From Acidimicrobiales bacterium (GTDB lineage: Bacteria > Actinomycetota > Acidimicrobiia > Acidimicrobiales > SHLQ01), in NCBI GenBank assembly GCA_020628865.1, contig JAHDEJ010000007.1, positions 101,722 through 136,377 of the forward strand: a DNA stretch of 34,656 bases, written 5' to 3'. The notes beneath the pieces are model-generated. The model was not told the DNA's origin, did not search any database, and worked only from the letters and a program-made list of their open reading frames with translations. Every line of letters begins with the position of its first letter. Position 1 is the stretch's first letter. This document shows, in pieces, positions 21,571 to 30,572 of the stretch. The translations under genes were made by a program, and so were the position numbers.

Positions 21571-22488
21571 GTGACGGCACAGCGATCCAATGCGGCGGCG
21601 CAGCCCGACGGCCCTGTGCCGATGTCCCGGCCGCTGCGCGCTCCCGACGCCGCCGAACTACCACCGCTCGTCCCGCGGTCTTCGCTCGCCGTGATCGACG
21701 AGGCCGTCAACTTCCTTCGCATCTCGCCGGCGCTGTTGTTCGGTGTGGCGCTGATCGTGCTGCTGCCGTTGCGGGTGATGGCTCTGGCCTTCCCCGGGTC
21801 ACCGCTGCGGGACGCCCGGCCCGACCAACTGCTCGATGTGTTTATCGGCAACGTGAGCGAACCGGGTGCCGTGGTCGCTGCGTTCGCCACGCTCGTCCTC
21901 GAATCGCTTGCGCTCTTCACGGTGGCCGCCATCTACGGCAGCGTCATCGAAGCGTGGTTCTCGAGCCGGCCCGTGACCGCCACCGACCTGCTCGTCGACT
22001 CGGTCAAGCGGTCGCCGGCACTGTTCGTCGGCTGGTTCGGCGCGCACGTGCTGCAGGGCCTTGCCTCGCTGGTGACCGTCGGCCTCGCCGTGGTCGTGCT
22101 CGGCCCGCTCTGGATGGTCATGGCGCCGGCGATGGGAGCGGAACGTGTCGGCCCCATTGCCGCAATGCGTCGCAGCGCCCGGCTCACGGGCAACACGTTG
22201 TTCCACGTCGCGATGGTCTTCGTCTTCTCCGGAATCGCCGCGCTCGCCATTCGGGGTGCCATCCGATTCCTCCCGTCGCTCGTCGGCCTCGAGCTGCTCA
22301 ACCTTCCGTTGTGGGCGGTCTCCGGGGTGGCGGACGTGCTGGCATCGGTCGTGGTCACCGCCTTCGTTGCGGCGGTCTCGACCGTGCTCTACCTCGACCT
22401 TCGCGTGCGCCGCGAGGGCATCGACTTGGACATGGCGATGGCCCAGGCGTTTCGCCCTCGTGCCCGCGGCGCCGGTGCTCGACGGTGA
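21571..22488 (+). CDS. Polytopic membrane protein heading the MoxR cluster
   Basis: 305 residues. The first 50 are Ala/Pro-rich and soluble. At least five hydrophobic segments follow (for example SPALLFGVALIVLLPLRVMAL, VVAAFATLVLESLALFTVAAIYG, SLVTVGLAVVVLGPLWMVMAP, NTLFHVAMVFVFSGIAALAI and VVVTAFVAAVSTVLYLDL), with a short LRVRREGIDLDMAM tail. The RVGPIAAMRRSARLTGNTLF segment resembles the glycerophosphodiesterase-membrane-domain type proteins found beside DUF4129 genes. GTG 21571 is chosen; ATG 21622 is the alternative. Its stop overlaps the next GTG by 4 bp. Confidence 0.75.
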   Translation: MTAQRSNAAAQPDGPVPMSRPLRAPDAAELPPLVPRSSLAVIDEAVNFLRISPALLFGVALIVLLPLRVMALAFPGSPLRDARPDQLLDVFIGNVSEPGAVVAAFATLVLESLALFTVAAIYGSVIEAWFSSRPVTATDLLVDSVKRSPALFVGWFGAHVLQGLASLVTVGLAVVVLGPLWMVMAPAMGAERVGPIAAMRRSARLTGNTLFHVAMVFVFSGIAALAIRGAIRFLPSLVGLELLNLPLWAVSGVADVLASVVVTAFVAAVSTVLYLDLRVRREGIDLDMAMAQAFRPRARGAGARR

Positions 22489-23138
22489 CACCACTGCAGA
22501 CTCCGGCCGGCGAGATCGGGAACGACGACGCCAACGAACTGGCCGACGAGATCCTTCTGCGCGGCGAGTTTCTCGGAAGTCGCGAACCGGGGTTCTTCTC
22601 TCGCACCGTCAACCGCGTGCTCGAGTGGATCGGGAACCTGCTGGATCGCATCTTCAGCACGATCTTCGGGGGCAGCGGAGCGGGCGCCGGAGCAGCGATC
22701 GCCTACATCCTGCTCGCGGTTGCGATCGTCATCGTGGCGATCGCCCTGATCCGGGCGATTCGGAACCGGCGAGCAGACCGCGACACTGCGCTCGACGCAA
22801 CGGCACGCATCGTCTTCGACGAGGTGGTCGATCCCGACGAGTTGCGGGCCGACCTTGCATCGCTACGGGCCGCCCAGGACTGGCGGGGCGCCGTTGTGGC
22901 GGCCTTCCGACTGGCGATCGTCGCGCTCATCGAGCAGGGAATCGCGCTGGAACGGCCAGGGGCCACCACCGGAGACTTCGGACGCGCCGTCGAACGGAAC
23001 CGGGCCGACCTCGTTGCCGACTATCGCGGTGCCGCCGACTCGTTCGAACGGGCCTTCTACAGTGACGCCCCAATCACCGAGGCCGATCAGCTCGCCACGG
23101 CAGCGTTGCTCGAACGTCTCGATCGGGTTCCGGCATGA
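22485..23138 (+). CDS. DUF4129-domain membrane protein
   Basis: 217 residues. A soluble N-terminus with amphipathic helices, one membrane span (about residues 68-88, AAIAYILLAVAIVIVAIALI) and a cytoplasmic C-terminal DUF4129 domain with the usual RIVFDEVVDPDELRADLASLRAAQDWRGAVVAAFRLAIVAL start and later RPGATTGDFGRAV...FERAFYSDAPITEAD. The function of DUF4129 is unknown; it regularly accompanies MoxR and DUF58 genes. Start GTG overlaps the previous stop (GTGA); the stop overlaps the next ATG (ATGA). Confidence 0.88.
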   Translation: MTPLQTPAGEIGNDDANELADEILLRGEFLGSREPGFFSRTVNRVLEWIGNLLDRIFSTIFGGSGAGAGAAIAYILLAVAIVIVAIALIRAIRNRRADRDTALDATARIVFDEVVDPDELRADLASLRAAQDWRGAVVAAFRLAIVALIEQGIALERPGATTGDFGRAVERNRADLVADYRGAADSFERAFYSDAPITEADQLATAALLERLDRVPA

Positions 23139-24373
23139 CCGGCACGACCGCATCGACCCGGAGCAATGTGGTGGTCTGGATCGGCGTCGCACTGATTGCG
23201 GCGATCGTTCTGCTCGTCGCCTTCGCCGGCCAGGACGATGCGACCGTCGGATCCACCGGCGACCCGAACGGCACGGGTCGCACCGGCCTGTTGGCCTTGC
23301 GGTTGTTCGTCGACGAAGCGGGTGGCGTGGCGGACCCGGACGTCAGCTATCCCGACGCCTCGCATGATGTCGCCATCGTGGCGCTCCCGCTCTATGTGGA
23401 CATCCTCGCCCAGTTCGACGATTCGGCCGACGACACGACCGACGAGATCGTCCAACCGATTCTGGATTGGGTGGAGGACGGTGGTGTCCTGATCACCGGC
23501 GTCGACATCGCCGGAGCACCGGAGCCGGCCTTTGCGTTCGTCGACGATGACACCAACGTGGCGATCGGCCAGTGCTCGATCGATCGGCTCGACCAGCTCA
23601 CCGAGGTCCGTGCCCTCCCACACGCGCCGATCGAGATCGGCTCCGGCGACCGGAGTTGCTTCGGGTCGGGGAGCGAGGCACTCGTGGTGGAACGCTCGAT
23701 GGGCGCCGGGAGCATCGTGCGACTCGCATCCTCCGAGCTGATGTACAACCAGAGCCTCGACGACGCAGACAACGCTGCGATGATGGCGCGCCTGATCAAC
23801 CTCGGCCCGGGCCGTTCGGTGGCCTTCCTCACCGGACCGGGGCTCCTCGGCGGTACCGGTACGGTTCCGGTGAACGAGGACGGCGACCCAGTCGGTGCCG
23901 GTGACGGCGGCGTGTTCGATCTGGTGCCCAACACGGTCATCGCGCTGCTCGTGGGCCTTGGCGGCTCCTTCCTGATCTACGCGCTCTCTCGTGGTCGCCG
24001 CCTCGGCTCTCCGGTCGAGGAACCACAACCGATCGAACTCCCGAGCTCGTCGTACACCGAGGCGGTGGGTCGTCTCTTCGCCCGGACCGAACAATCAGCA
24101 GCCCGGAGCGGCGCGGTGCTCCGTCATGAGTTCCGCACCGCGATGGCCCGCCGTGTGGGCCTCGGCGCCGAGGCGACCGGTGAGGACCTGGCTCGTGCAC
24201 TCGCGATCCCAACGGGCATGGACGAGGCAACCCTCCTCCATCTGCTCGATGGGCCGCCGCCCGCCGACGACGACGCCCTCGTGGCGCTCGCCAACGATCT
24301 CGCAATTGCCCGGGACGCAATGACCCGAGGCCGCTCGACACTTGTCGCTGCCAGGAAAGGAACCACCGAATGA
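23135..24373 (+). CDS. DUF4350-domain membrane protein
   Basis: 412 residues. A first membrane span (about residues 13-31) leads into an extracytoplasmic domain with the DUF4350 pattern: TGRTGLLALRLFVDEAGG, HDVAIVALPLYVDIL, WVEDGGVLITG, then GSIVRLASSELMYNQSLDDADNAAMMARLI. A second span near residues 266-284 (VIALLVGLGGSFLIYALSRGRR) returns to a cytoplasmic helical tail. This domain has a GATase-like fold without catalytic residues and often neighbours DUF4129 and MoxR. Both ends overlap neighbours by 4 bp. Confidence 0.87.
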   Translation: MTGTTASTRSNVVVWIGVALIAAIVLLVAFAGQDDATVGSTGDPNGTGRTGLLALRLFVDEAGGVADPDVSYPDASHDVAIVALPLYVDILAQFDDSADDTTDEIVQPILDWVEDGGVLITGVDIAGAPEPAFAFVDDDTNVAIGQCSIDRLDQLTEVRALPHAPIEIGSGDRSCFGSGSEALVVERSMGAGSIVRLASSELMYNQSLDDADNAAMMARLINLGPGRSVAFLTGPGLLGGTGTVPVNEDGDPVGAGDGGVFDLVPNTVIALLVGLGGSFLIYALSRGRRLGSPVEEPQPIELPSSSYTEAVGRLFARTEQSAARSGAVLRHEFRTAMARRVGLGAEATGEDLARALAIPTGMDEATLLHLLDGPPPADDDALVALANDLAIARDAMTRGRSTLVAARKGTTE

Positions 24374-25503
24374 GCACACTGCCGCCCCCGCAGGATGGTC
24401 CGGGAACACCTCCGCCACAGTCTCCACTGCCACCGCCCATGTCTCCGCCCGCCACACCCCCGGCCGGGACGCCGCCGCCGGTTGCGCCCGGCGCCGCAGT
24501 CCCGGCAGCTCCGTCGGCCGCCTCGCCGAACCCACCTGCGGGCGCGGCGCCGACCGGCGGCTCCCGCCCCATGATCGACGCCATCCGGGGTGAAGTCGGC
24601 AAGGTCGTCGTTGGACAGGACGGCGTGCTCGCCGGCTTCCTGGCCGCGCTCCTCGCAGACGGTCACGTACTTCTCGAAGGCGTTCCCGGTGTGGCGAAGA
24701 CGCTGCTGGTGAAGACCGTGGCGGCGACCCTCAGTGTGGACATGAGCCGCATCCAGTTCACGCCCGACCTCATGCCGTCGGACGTGACCGGGCAGCTGAT
24801 GTACGAACAGCACACCGGTACCTTCGAGTTCCGTGAGGGTCCCGTCTTCACGAACCTTCTTCTGGCCGACGAAATCAACCGAACGCCACCGAAGACCCAG
24901 GCGTCGCTTCTCGAGGTGATGGAGGAACGTCAGGTTTCCGTCGGCGGCGAACCGCGGCCGTTGCCGAGCCCGTTCATGGTCATCGCGACCCAGAACCCGG
25001 TGGAGTACGAGGGCACCTATCCGCTCCCGGAAGCGCAGTTGGATCGCTTCCTTGCGAAGCTCCGAGTCGGCTACCCGGAGCGGGACAACGAGCAGGAGGT
25101 ACTCGCCCGCCACAACCGTGGCCTCAACCTCCACGCCGTCGAGGAGAGTGGTGTGCGCGCCGTCGCCACTCCACAACACCTCGCCGCAGCCCGTGCGGCG
25201 GTTCGCGCCGTGCAGGTCGAGGACTCGATGCTTGGCTACATCACCGAAGTGGTTCGGGCCACGCGGGTTTCGCCTGTCGTTGATCTCGGCGTCTCGCCGC
25301 GTGGTGGCGTGGCGCTGCTCGGCCTCTCGAAGGCGTGGGCGTGGATGGCGGGTCGGGACTTCGTCACGCCGGACGACGTCAAGGCCATCGCCAAGCCGGG
25401 TCTGCGGCATCGACTGCACGTCCAGCCGGAGGCCGAGCTCGAAGGCGTCAACGCCGACATGGTGCTCGACGGCATCCTCGATTCGGTGCCGGTTCCTCGC
25501 TGA
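24370..25503 (+). CDS. MoxR-family AAA+ ATPase with Pro-rich N-terminal extension
   Basis: 377 residues. From residue 68 on it is a standard MoxR ATPase: MIDAIRGEVGKVVVGQDGVL, Walker A GVPGVAKTLLVK, FTPDLMPSDVTG, Walker B LLADEINRTPPKTQASLLEVMEERQVSV, sensor 1 VIATQNPVEYEGTYPLPEAQLDRFL, and sensor 2 SPRGGVALLGLSKAWA. MoxR proteins act as chaperones for complex assembly, often on partners with VWA/DUF58 domains. The first 67 residues are almost wholly Pro, Ala, Gly, Ser and Thr. The ATGA overlap and AAAGGAA ribosome-binding site support this long start; ATG 24571 would give a family-length protein. Confidence 0.95.
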   Translation: MSTLPPPQDGPGTPPPQSPLPPPMSPPATPPAGTPPPVAPGAAVPAAPSAASPNPPAGAAPTGGSRPMIDAIRGEVGKVVVGQDGVLAGFLAALLADGHVLLEGVPGVAKTLLVKTVAATLSVDMSRIQFTPDLMPSDVTGQLMYEQHTGTFEFREGPVFTNLLLADEINRTPPKTQASLLEVMEERQVSVGGEPRPLPSPFMVIATQNPVEYEGTYPLPEAQLDRFLAKLRVGYPERDNEQEVLARHNRGLNLHAVEESGVRAVATPQHLAAARAAVRAVQVEDSMLGYITEVVRATRVSPVVDLGVSPRGGVALLGLSKAWAWMAGRDFVTPDDVKAIAKPGLRHRLHVQPEAELEGVNADMVLDGILDSVPVPR

Positions 25504-25507
25504 CCTG

Positions 25508-26809
25508 ATGGTCGTTCAACCCCGCCTCGCTCTCGTTGCAGCGCTGCTGTGTCCGGTCGTCTTCCTGGTGCCGGACCAGCCGTGGCTGGCCCTCCTCGGG
25601 GTGGCCGTGGTGGTGTTTTTCCTGTGGCTGCTCGACCGGCAGCTGACGCCATCGCCGACTCGGATCGGCATGGCCAGGCGGCTGCCGAACTCGATCAGCC
25701 TCGGTCGTTCCGGAACGGTTCGCTGGACGCTGCGAAACGACAACGACCGGCCGGCGACCATTCGCTTCGCGGAGGCGTTCGCCCCGTCGCTCCAGGCCGA
25801 GGTGCGTCGGGCGGAGCTGCGGCTCGACCCGGGACGGACGGCGACCGTGGAGACCGATCTGCTGCCCCAACGGCGGGGCCGATTCGACCTCGGCGAGTTC
25901 GTCGTTCGTGTCGACGGGCCACTCGGCTTCGCCGGTCGGCAACAAACCCGCTGGATCCCCGCCGAGATACGCGTGTTGCCGAGGTTCCCGAGCCGGGCCG
26001 AGGCGGAGCTTCGCATCCAACGCAGCCGGCTCGACATCGGCTTGCGTTCCGCCAGGGTGCGGGGCGGTGGTTCCGAGTTCGACCAGTTGCGGGACTTCAC
26101 GATCGACGACGAGTTCCGCAAGATCGACTGGTCGGCAACGGCTCGAACCGGACGAACGATCGTCAAGACCTATCGGGCGGAACGGAACCAGACGGTCATC
26201 AACATCCTCGACAACGGCCGACTGATGGCCGGTCAGGTGGCGTCGGTGCCACGGGTCGAATACGCGATGGACGCAATCATGGGGGTGACGACGCTGGCCA
26301 CCCGCCTTGGGGACCGGGCCGGCCTGCTGATCTTCGACAAGGACGTTCGGGCATCCGTGGCGGCATCGAACCGGCTCACCCAGCTCGGACGGGTCACCGA
26401 CGTCATGTTCGACCTCGAGCCCGAGCTCGCCGAGAGCGACTATCGCAGCGCATTCACCGAAACGCTCTTGCGGTTCTCGCGGCGCACGATGCTCATCATC
26501 CACACCGAACTCTCGGAGCAGGCCATCGGGGAGTTCCTCCTTCCCGCCCTGCCGCTGCTCACCCGTTCCCATGTCGTGGTCATCGCAAGCGTGCAGGACC
26601 CCGCCGTGATGGAGTGGGCGACCGCCGGCCCGGCAGACGGCGAACGGGCCCATCGCCATGCCGCCGCCCAGGCCGCACTCGCCGAACGCGACCGCACCAT
26701 CGCCGCACTGCGTCGAACCGGAGCGACCGTCGTCGACGCGACCCCCGGCCAACTCGCCGGACGTCTCATGGACCACTACCTGGACGTCAAGGCGACCGGC
26801 CGCCTCTGA
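25508..26809 (+). CDS. DUF58-domain membrane-anchored protein
   Basis: 433 residues. Two N-terminal membrane helices (LALVAALLCPVVFLVP and WLALLGVAVVVFFLWLL), a beta-rich domain (GRSGTVRWTLRNDNDRPATIRF to RRGRFDLGEFVVRVDGPLGF), then the DUF58 core GGGSEFDQLRDFTIDDEFRKIDWSATARTGRTIVKTYRAERNQTVINILDNGR, followed by a VWA-like half. The DNGR replaces the DxSxS of full metal-site VWA domains. It is the typical MoxR client, starting four bases after the moxR stop. ATG 25508 is the natural start. Confidence 0.93.
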   Translation: MVVQPRLALVAALLCPVVFLVPDQPWLALLGVAVVVFFLWLLDRQLTPSPTRIGMARRLPNSISLGRSGTVRWTLRNDNDRPATIRFAEAFAPSLQAEVRRAELRLDPGRTATVETDLLPQRRGRFDLGEFVVRVDGPLGFAGRQQTRWIPAEIRVLPRFPSRAEAELRIQRSRLDIGLRSARVRGGGSEFDQLRDFTIDDEFRKIDWSATARTGRTIVKTYRAERNQTVINILDNGRLMAGQVASVPRVEYAMDAIMGVTTLATRLGDRAGLLIFDKDVRASVAASNRLTQLGRVTDVMFDLEPELAESDYRSAFTETLLRFSRRTMLIIHTELSEQAIGEFLLPALPLLTRSHVVVIASVQDPAVMEWATAGPADGERAHRHAAAQAALAERDRTIAALRRTGATVVDATPGQLAGRLMDHYLDVKATGRL

Positions 26810-26850
26810 GCGCCAACTCACAGCCGCGGGTTCGCCGCCGATTGGACATC

Positions 26851-28725
26851 ATGTCCCGCCAGACCGCCCACCTTCGCGCCGTCGCGTCTCCGGTGCCATC
26901 GAACGACGACGAGAAGCAGCTCCAGCTGATCCGAGAGCTGAACGATGCGCTCGCTCAGGTGTCCGGAACGGACGAGACCGCCGCAGTCGCCGCACAAGCA
27001 CTTGGCTATGACGACCTGATCGTCTACCTGCGAACGGACGATGATCAGCTCGTGCAACGAGCCGCGTTCGGTGCGAAGGAAGCCGATGAGAGCCATGCGG
27101 TCGAAGATCCGTTGTTGCTCCCATTCGGTGTCGGGATCGTGGGATCGGCCGCCGTGTCGCAGCAGACCGTTCGGGTGCTCGACACCCACACCGACGACCG
27201 ATACATCGTGGACGACAACTCCAGACGCTCAGAGATGGCCGTGCCGGTGGTCGTTGAAGGCGAGACGATCGCGGTGCTGGACTCCGAGCACGACGAGGTC
27301 GGCTTCTACACCGAGACGGATGCGAAACGCCTCGAGGACATTGCGGCCATCGCCGGCGCTCGGCTGAAGGCGGCAATGGTCTCCGAGTCGCTGGCCCGCT
27401 CGGTCACCGAGTTGACACAGACGCGGCTCGAACTCGAACAACTCTCGAACAGCGACCCGCTCACCGGTGTCTCGAATCGCCGGCGTTTCGATGCGGAACT
27501 CGAACGCCTCGGTGGATCGGGGCAACGACTCGGCCTCCTCGCCTTGGACGTGGACCGTTTCCGGGCGGTGAATGAGGTTCTGGGACACACGGCGGGCGAC
27601 GACCTGCTGCGTCAGATCGCTGCGGTGCTGGCTGCATGTGTGCGTCCGGTGCCGGGTGTGTGCCTGGCCCGCGTGGGCGGGGACGAGTTCTGTGTCCTGA
27701 TTCCGAACGCCACCGACTCCGGGTGCCGTGCCGTGGCGCGTTCGATCGTGACTGCAGTGGGAAGTGCCGCATTCGGGGCACTGCGGGACACCTCGCTTCG
27801 TATGGGCATCTCGATCGGCATCGCCACGGGCTCCAACCGTGCGGTCTGGACATTGGCGAGCGAGGCGCTGCGCATCGCCAAGGAGGATCGACGGCCCTGG
27901 TTCGTGCACGACGAACAGGACCCTCGCGTCCACGCCCGTCGCAACGACCTCGACTGGGCGGAGCGAATCGACCGTGCCCTCGACGGCACCCGGTTCGAAC
28001 TCTTCGGACAGCCGATCGTGCTCACGGACACACCGCAAGATCCGGCTCCGCTGTACGAGACACTGCTTCGCTATCGCGATGCGAAGGGCAACGTGGTGAG
28101 TCCCGTTCACTTCTTGGGCAGCGCTGAGCGCACCGGACTGCTCCCACGGATCGATGCGTGGGTGCTCGATCGGGCCGTCGAAGAACTCGCATGGTCGGGC
28201 GGCGACTCGAGCCTCACCGTCAACACGACGCCGCAGAGCTTCATGAACGGCGTGGTGAACCGGACGGTGCTCGACTCCTTGCACCGGACCGGTCTCGACC
28301 CGACGCGGCTCGTCATCGAGGTGACCGAGCATTCTGCGGTCGAGGATGCCGAACAGTTTCGAGTGCGGGCGAGGGAGCTCACGTCCAACGGTGTCCGGCT
28401 GGCGATCGACGACCTGGGCGCCGGCTTCTCGTCCATCGAGCTGCTCGCGGATGCCGAGGTCAGCATCGTGAAGATCGCCGGCGAATGGGTCGCCCGAGCC
28501 GTCGACGACGCCGTGGCTCGCACCGTCGTGCGTGCCATCGCCGAGTGTTCGAACCTTCTGGGTGTGCAGGTCGTAGCCGAAGGCGTCGAGGACGACCGCA
28601 CGCTCGACTTCGTCCGTGCCGCGGGCATCGAATTCACACAGGGTTGGCTCACCGGCCGGCCGGGTCCGCTGGCCGATGCGCTGGGAGAAACCGCCGAGGT
28701 CATCACGCTTCCGCACGCTGCCTGA
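26851..28725 (+). CDS. GAF-GGDEF-EAL cyclic-di-GMP turnover protein
   Basis: 624 residues, soluble. A GAF domain (about 30-175, VPVVVEGETIAVLDSEHDEVGFY) precedes a GGDEF domain with intact GGDEF at 276-280 (DPLTGVSNRRRFD upstream) and no RxxD inhibitory site before it. The EAL domain (about 370-615) has ETL in place of EAL (403-405, YETLLRY). The other catalytic residues look kept: Asn in VNTTPQSF, Glu in IEVTEHS, Asp-Asp in IDDLGAGFSS, Lys in VKIAGEW, Glu in AEGVED and Gln in TQGWLTGRP. It may both make and degrade c-di-GMP, sensing a ligand through GAF. It lies 41 bp after DUF58, same strand. No -10 box or good Shine-Dalgarno at this ATG. Confidence 0.93.
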   Translation: MSRQTAHLRAVASPVPSNDDEKQLQLIRELNDALAQVSGTDETAAVAAQALGYDDLIVYLRTDDDQLVQRAAFGAKEADESHAVEDPLLLPFGVGIVGSAAVSQQTVRVLDTHTDDRYIVDDNSRRSEMAVPVVVEGETIAVLDSEHDEVGFYTETDAKRLEDIAAIAGARLKAAMVSESLARSVTELTQTRLELEQLSNSDPLTGVSNRRRFDAELERLGGSGQRLGLLALDVDRFRAVNEVLGHTAGDDLLRQIAAVLAACVRPVPGVCLARVGGDEFCVLIPNATDSGCRAVARSIVTAVGSAAFGALRDTSLRMGISIGIATGSNRAVWTLASEALRIAKEDRRPWFVHDEQDPRVHARRNDLDWAERIDRALDGTRFELFGQPIVLTDTPQDPAPLYETLLRYRDAKGNVVSPVHFLGSAERTGLLPRIDAWVLDRAVEELAWSGGDSSLTVNTTPQSFMNGVVNRTVLDSLHRTGLDPTRLVIEVTEHSAVEDAEQFRVRARELTSNGVRLAIDDLGAGFSSIELLADAEVSIVKIAGEWVARAVDDAVARTVVRAIAECSNLLGVQVVAEGVEDDRTLDFVRAAGIEFTQGWLTGRPGPLADALGETAEVITLPHAA

Positions 28726-28754
28726 GCCAACGGGCTCCCGGCCGGGTCGGCGCT

Positions 28755-29435
28755 TCAGCTGTCGTGGTCGTCCGTGAGCGTTCCCGTGTGCGCGGCATCG
28801 TTGAACGACCGGATCGTCCAGCCGTGCCCGCTGACGACGATGTGTGAAACGGAGCCATTGCGAACACTCGGAAACGTTCGCGGGCTGTGTACACCTGCGG
28901 CGTGGGAGAGGAGCATCGAGATGACCCCGCCGTGGCACACGACCGTCACGAATTGATCGGGGTGGCGTTCGGCGATCCGTTCGATGGCGGCGACCGTTCG
29001 GGTCCGAAGGGAATCGTTGCTCTCGGCGCCGGGGAGCGACGCCCACTCGCCGGTGCGGCGCAGTTCTGCCACGGCGGGATGCCCCTCGCTCAGCTTCTGG
29101 CGGAAGATGCCACCCTCCCAATCGCCCATGTGGATCTCGCGAAGGTCGGGTTCGACCGTCGGCGTGATGCCGAGATGGGAGGCGAGCGGAGCGGCCGTCT
29201 GATGCGTGCGTTGGAGTGACGTGACGTAGATGGCGTCGATCGGCTCGCTCCTCAGCCGTTCACCCACCTGCACCGCCTGCCATTCGCCGCGTGGAGACAG
29301 GGGAGGATCGCCCTGACCGTCGACGAGCGGAAACGGGTTGCCCTCCACGTAGGGGATCGACTGGCCGTGGCGCACCAGCGCGATCTGACAGGAACCCGAA
29401 GGTGGCTCGTACGTGTGCTGGGGATGACTCGTCAT
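28755..29435 (-). CDS. Histidine phosphatase (phosphoglycerate-mutase-like)
   Basis: 226 residues. The RHG motif LVRHGQS, the conserved Arg in TSLQRTHQTA, EIHMGDWEGG and the second His in TVVCHGGVISML are all present, so the active site is complete. These cytoplasmic enzymes dephosphorylate small metabolites, and similarity does not settle which. The ATG overlaps the stop of the SpoIIM gene by 4 bp, so both are translated from one message. Its stop faces the GGDEF-EAL gene with 29 bp between. Confidence 0.92.
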   Translation of the reverse strand: MTSHPQHTYEPPSGSCQIALVRHGQSIPYVEGNPFPLVDGQGDPPLSPRGEWQAVQVGERLRSEPIDAIYVTSLQRTHQTAAPLASHLGITPTVEPDLREIHMGDWEGGIFRQKLSEGHPAVAELRRTGEWASLPGAESNDSLRTRTVAAIERIAERHPDQFVTVVCHGGVISMLLSHAAGVHSPRTFPSVRNGSVSHIVVSGHGWTIRSFNDAAHTGTLTDDHDS

Positions 29436-30481
29436 GACGTGGCGAAGGGGCTTGCCGCGTCCCCCTCGACCGGCGCCGAGGCGGTGGTCGAGGTCGGAGG
29501 TGTGATGATCTGACCCGTGTGGCCGGCGGCCGCCGCCGACGGACCGAAGGCGAACACGTAGCCCCAGAATGCGAGGAAGGCCGCTGCCCCAATGGACACG
29601 CGGGCTTCGGTGGGGAGCGACGACGGTGTGACGAAGCCTTCGATGAGGCCGGCGAGCGTGAAGACGAGCACCAACCCGATGATGATCGACACCGACCGTT
29701 GTGCTTCCTGCACCAGTGCCTTCGCCCGGGAGAGGTCGCCGGGAACCACGAGCGACCATCCGAGACGGAGCCCGGCTCCTCCCGCCACGATGATTGCGGT
29801 GATCTCGAGCAGGCCGTGCGGGAGAATCAGACCCCAGAACTTCGCTGCCTGGCCGGCGTCGTGGAACAACCCGGCCGCCACACCGATGTTTGCGCCGTTG
29901 AACGCCAGGAGGAAGATCGTTGGTACGGCCCAGGCGATCCCGGACACGAAGGCGAGGAAGCTGACGCGAATGTTGTTGGTGAGCACCTGGGTGGAGAATT
30001 CTGCCGCCGGAGCGGACGAGTAGTACGCCTCGAAGTCCTCGTTGATGTACGCCTCTCGCAGTGCCTCGGGAGCGAATGCCTCGATCGCGGCCGGAGAGTT
30101 CGCGATCCAGATGGCGACCACGGCCCAGGGCAGCAGCAGCGCGACCGCGGAGATGGCGATCTGGCGGCGCGCCACCCACACCGCTGCCGGGAACGTGGAC
30201 GCGAAGAACCGGCGGAGCGCTCCGGGCGCTCGTTCCTGGTGTTGGTAGATGACCGCTCGGGCGCCGGACACCGCCCGGGTGAGCCGCGCCGTGAGTTGAG
30301 GATCGGCGTAGGTGGCCCGAACGAAGGACAACTGCGCCGATGACTGCTGGTAGCGCAGCAGCAACTCGTCGAGCTGTTCACCGCTCAGACGGGTGCGTCG
30401 GTGGCTCGCCAGGCGGACCAGTTCCTCCAAACGCGACCATCCGTCGGAATTCTCGAGGACGTACCGGTCGAGGCTTTGCAC
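29432..30481 (-). CDS. Stage II sporulation protein M (DUF95)-family membrane protein
   Basis: 349 residues. A cytoplasmic helical N-terminus (LDRYVLENSDGWSRLEELVRLASHRRTRLSGEQLDELLLRYQQSSAQLSFVRA) and YxHQERAPGALRRFFASTFP lead into about six membrane segments. Family features are FSTQVLTNNIRVSFLAFVSGIAWAVPTIFLLAFNGANIG, then WGLILPHGLLEITAIIVAGGAGLRLGWSLVVPG. The SpoIIM name comes from Bacillus engulfment, but this homologue is widespread in non-sporulating bacteria next to RDD and MoxR genes. GTG 30481 has a TACCGT box 7 bases upstream. It is divergent from the RDD gene. Confidence 0.92.
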   Translation of the reverse strand: MQSLDRYVLENSDGWSRLEELVRLASHRRTRLSGEQLDELLLRYQQSSAQLSFVRATYADPQLTARLTRAVSGARAVIYQHQERAPGALRRFFASTFPAAVWVARRQIAISAVALLLPWAVVAIWIANSPAAIEAFAPEALREAYINEDFEAYYSSAPAAEFSTQVLTNNIRVSFLAFVSGIAWAVPTIFLLAFNGANIGVAAGLFHDAGQAAKFWGLILPHGLLEITAIIVAGGAGLRLGWSLVVPGDLSRAKALVQEAQRSVSIIIGLVLVFTLAGLIEGFVTPSSLPTEARVSIGAAAFLAFWGYVFAFGPSAAAAGHTGQIITPPTSTTASAPVEGDAASPFATS

Positions 30482-30488
30482 AACGCCT

Positions 30489-30494
30489 ACGGTA
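30489..30494 (-). promoter_or_regulatory. -10 box TACCGT, leaderless start at 30481
   Basis: TACCGT on the minus strand, 7 bases before the SpoIIM GTG. Confidence 0.5.
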
Positions 30495-30560
30495 GTCAAC
30501 CGTGATGCCCCGAATGGACAGGCCCGCTCGATTGCTTGCCGGTCGCCGTCGCCCGATCCC

Positions 30561-30564
30561 GGAG
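30561..30564 (+). promoter_or_regulatory. Shine-Dalgarno GGAG of the RDD gene
   Basis: GGAG lies 8 bases before ATG 30573 and supports that start over longer in-frame choices that overlap the SpoIIM gene. Confidence 0.6.
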
Positions 30565-30572
30565 ATCGACCG

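Noticed and set aside
25549-26808. Long plus-strand extension upstream of the GGDEF-EAL protein in the same frame
   Set aside because: It overlaps the whole DUF58 gene, is Arg/Pro-rich without domains, and the ATG at 26851 starts the natural protein.
27229-29121. Minus-strand 630-codon frame opposite the GGDEF-EAL gene
   Set aside because: Antisense shadow; no domain, and both overlapping real genes have complete active-site motifs.
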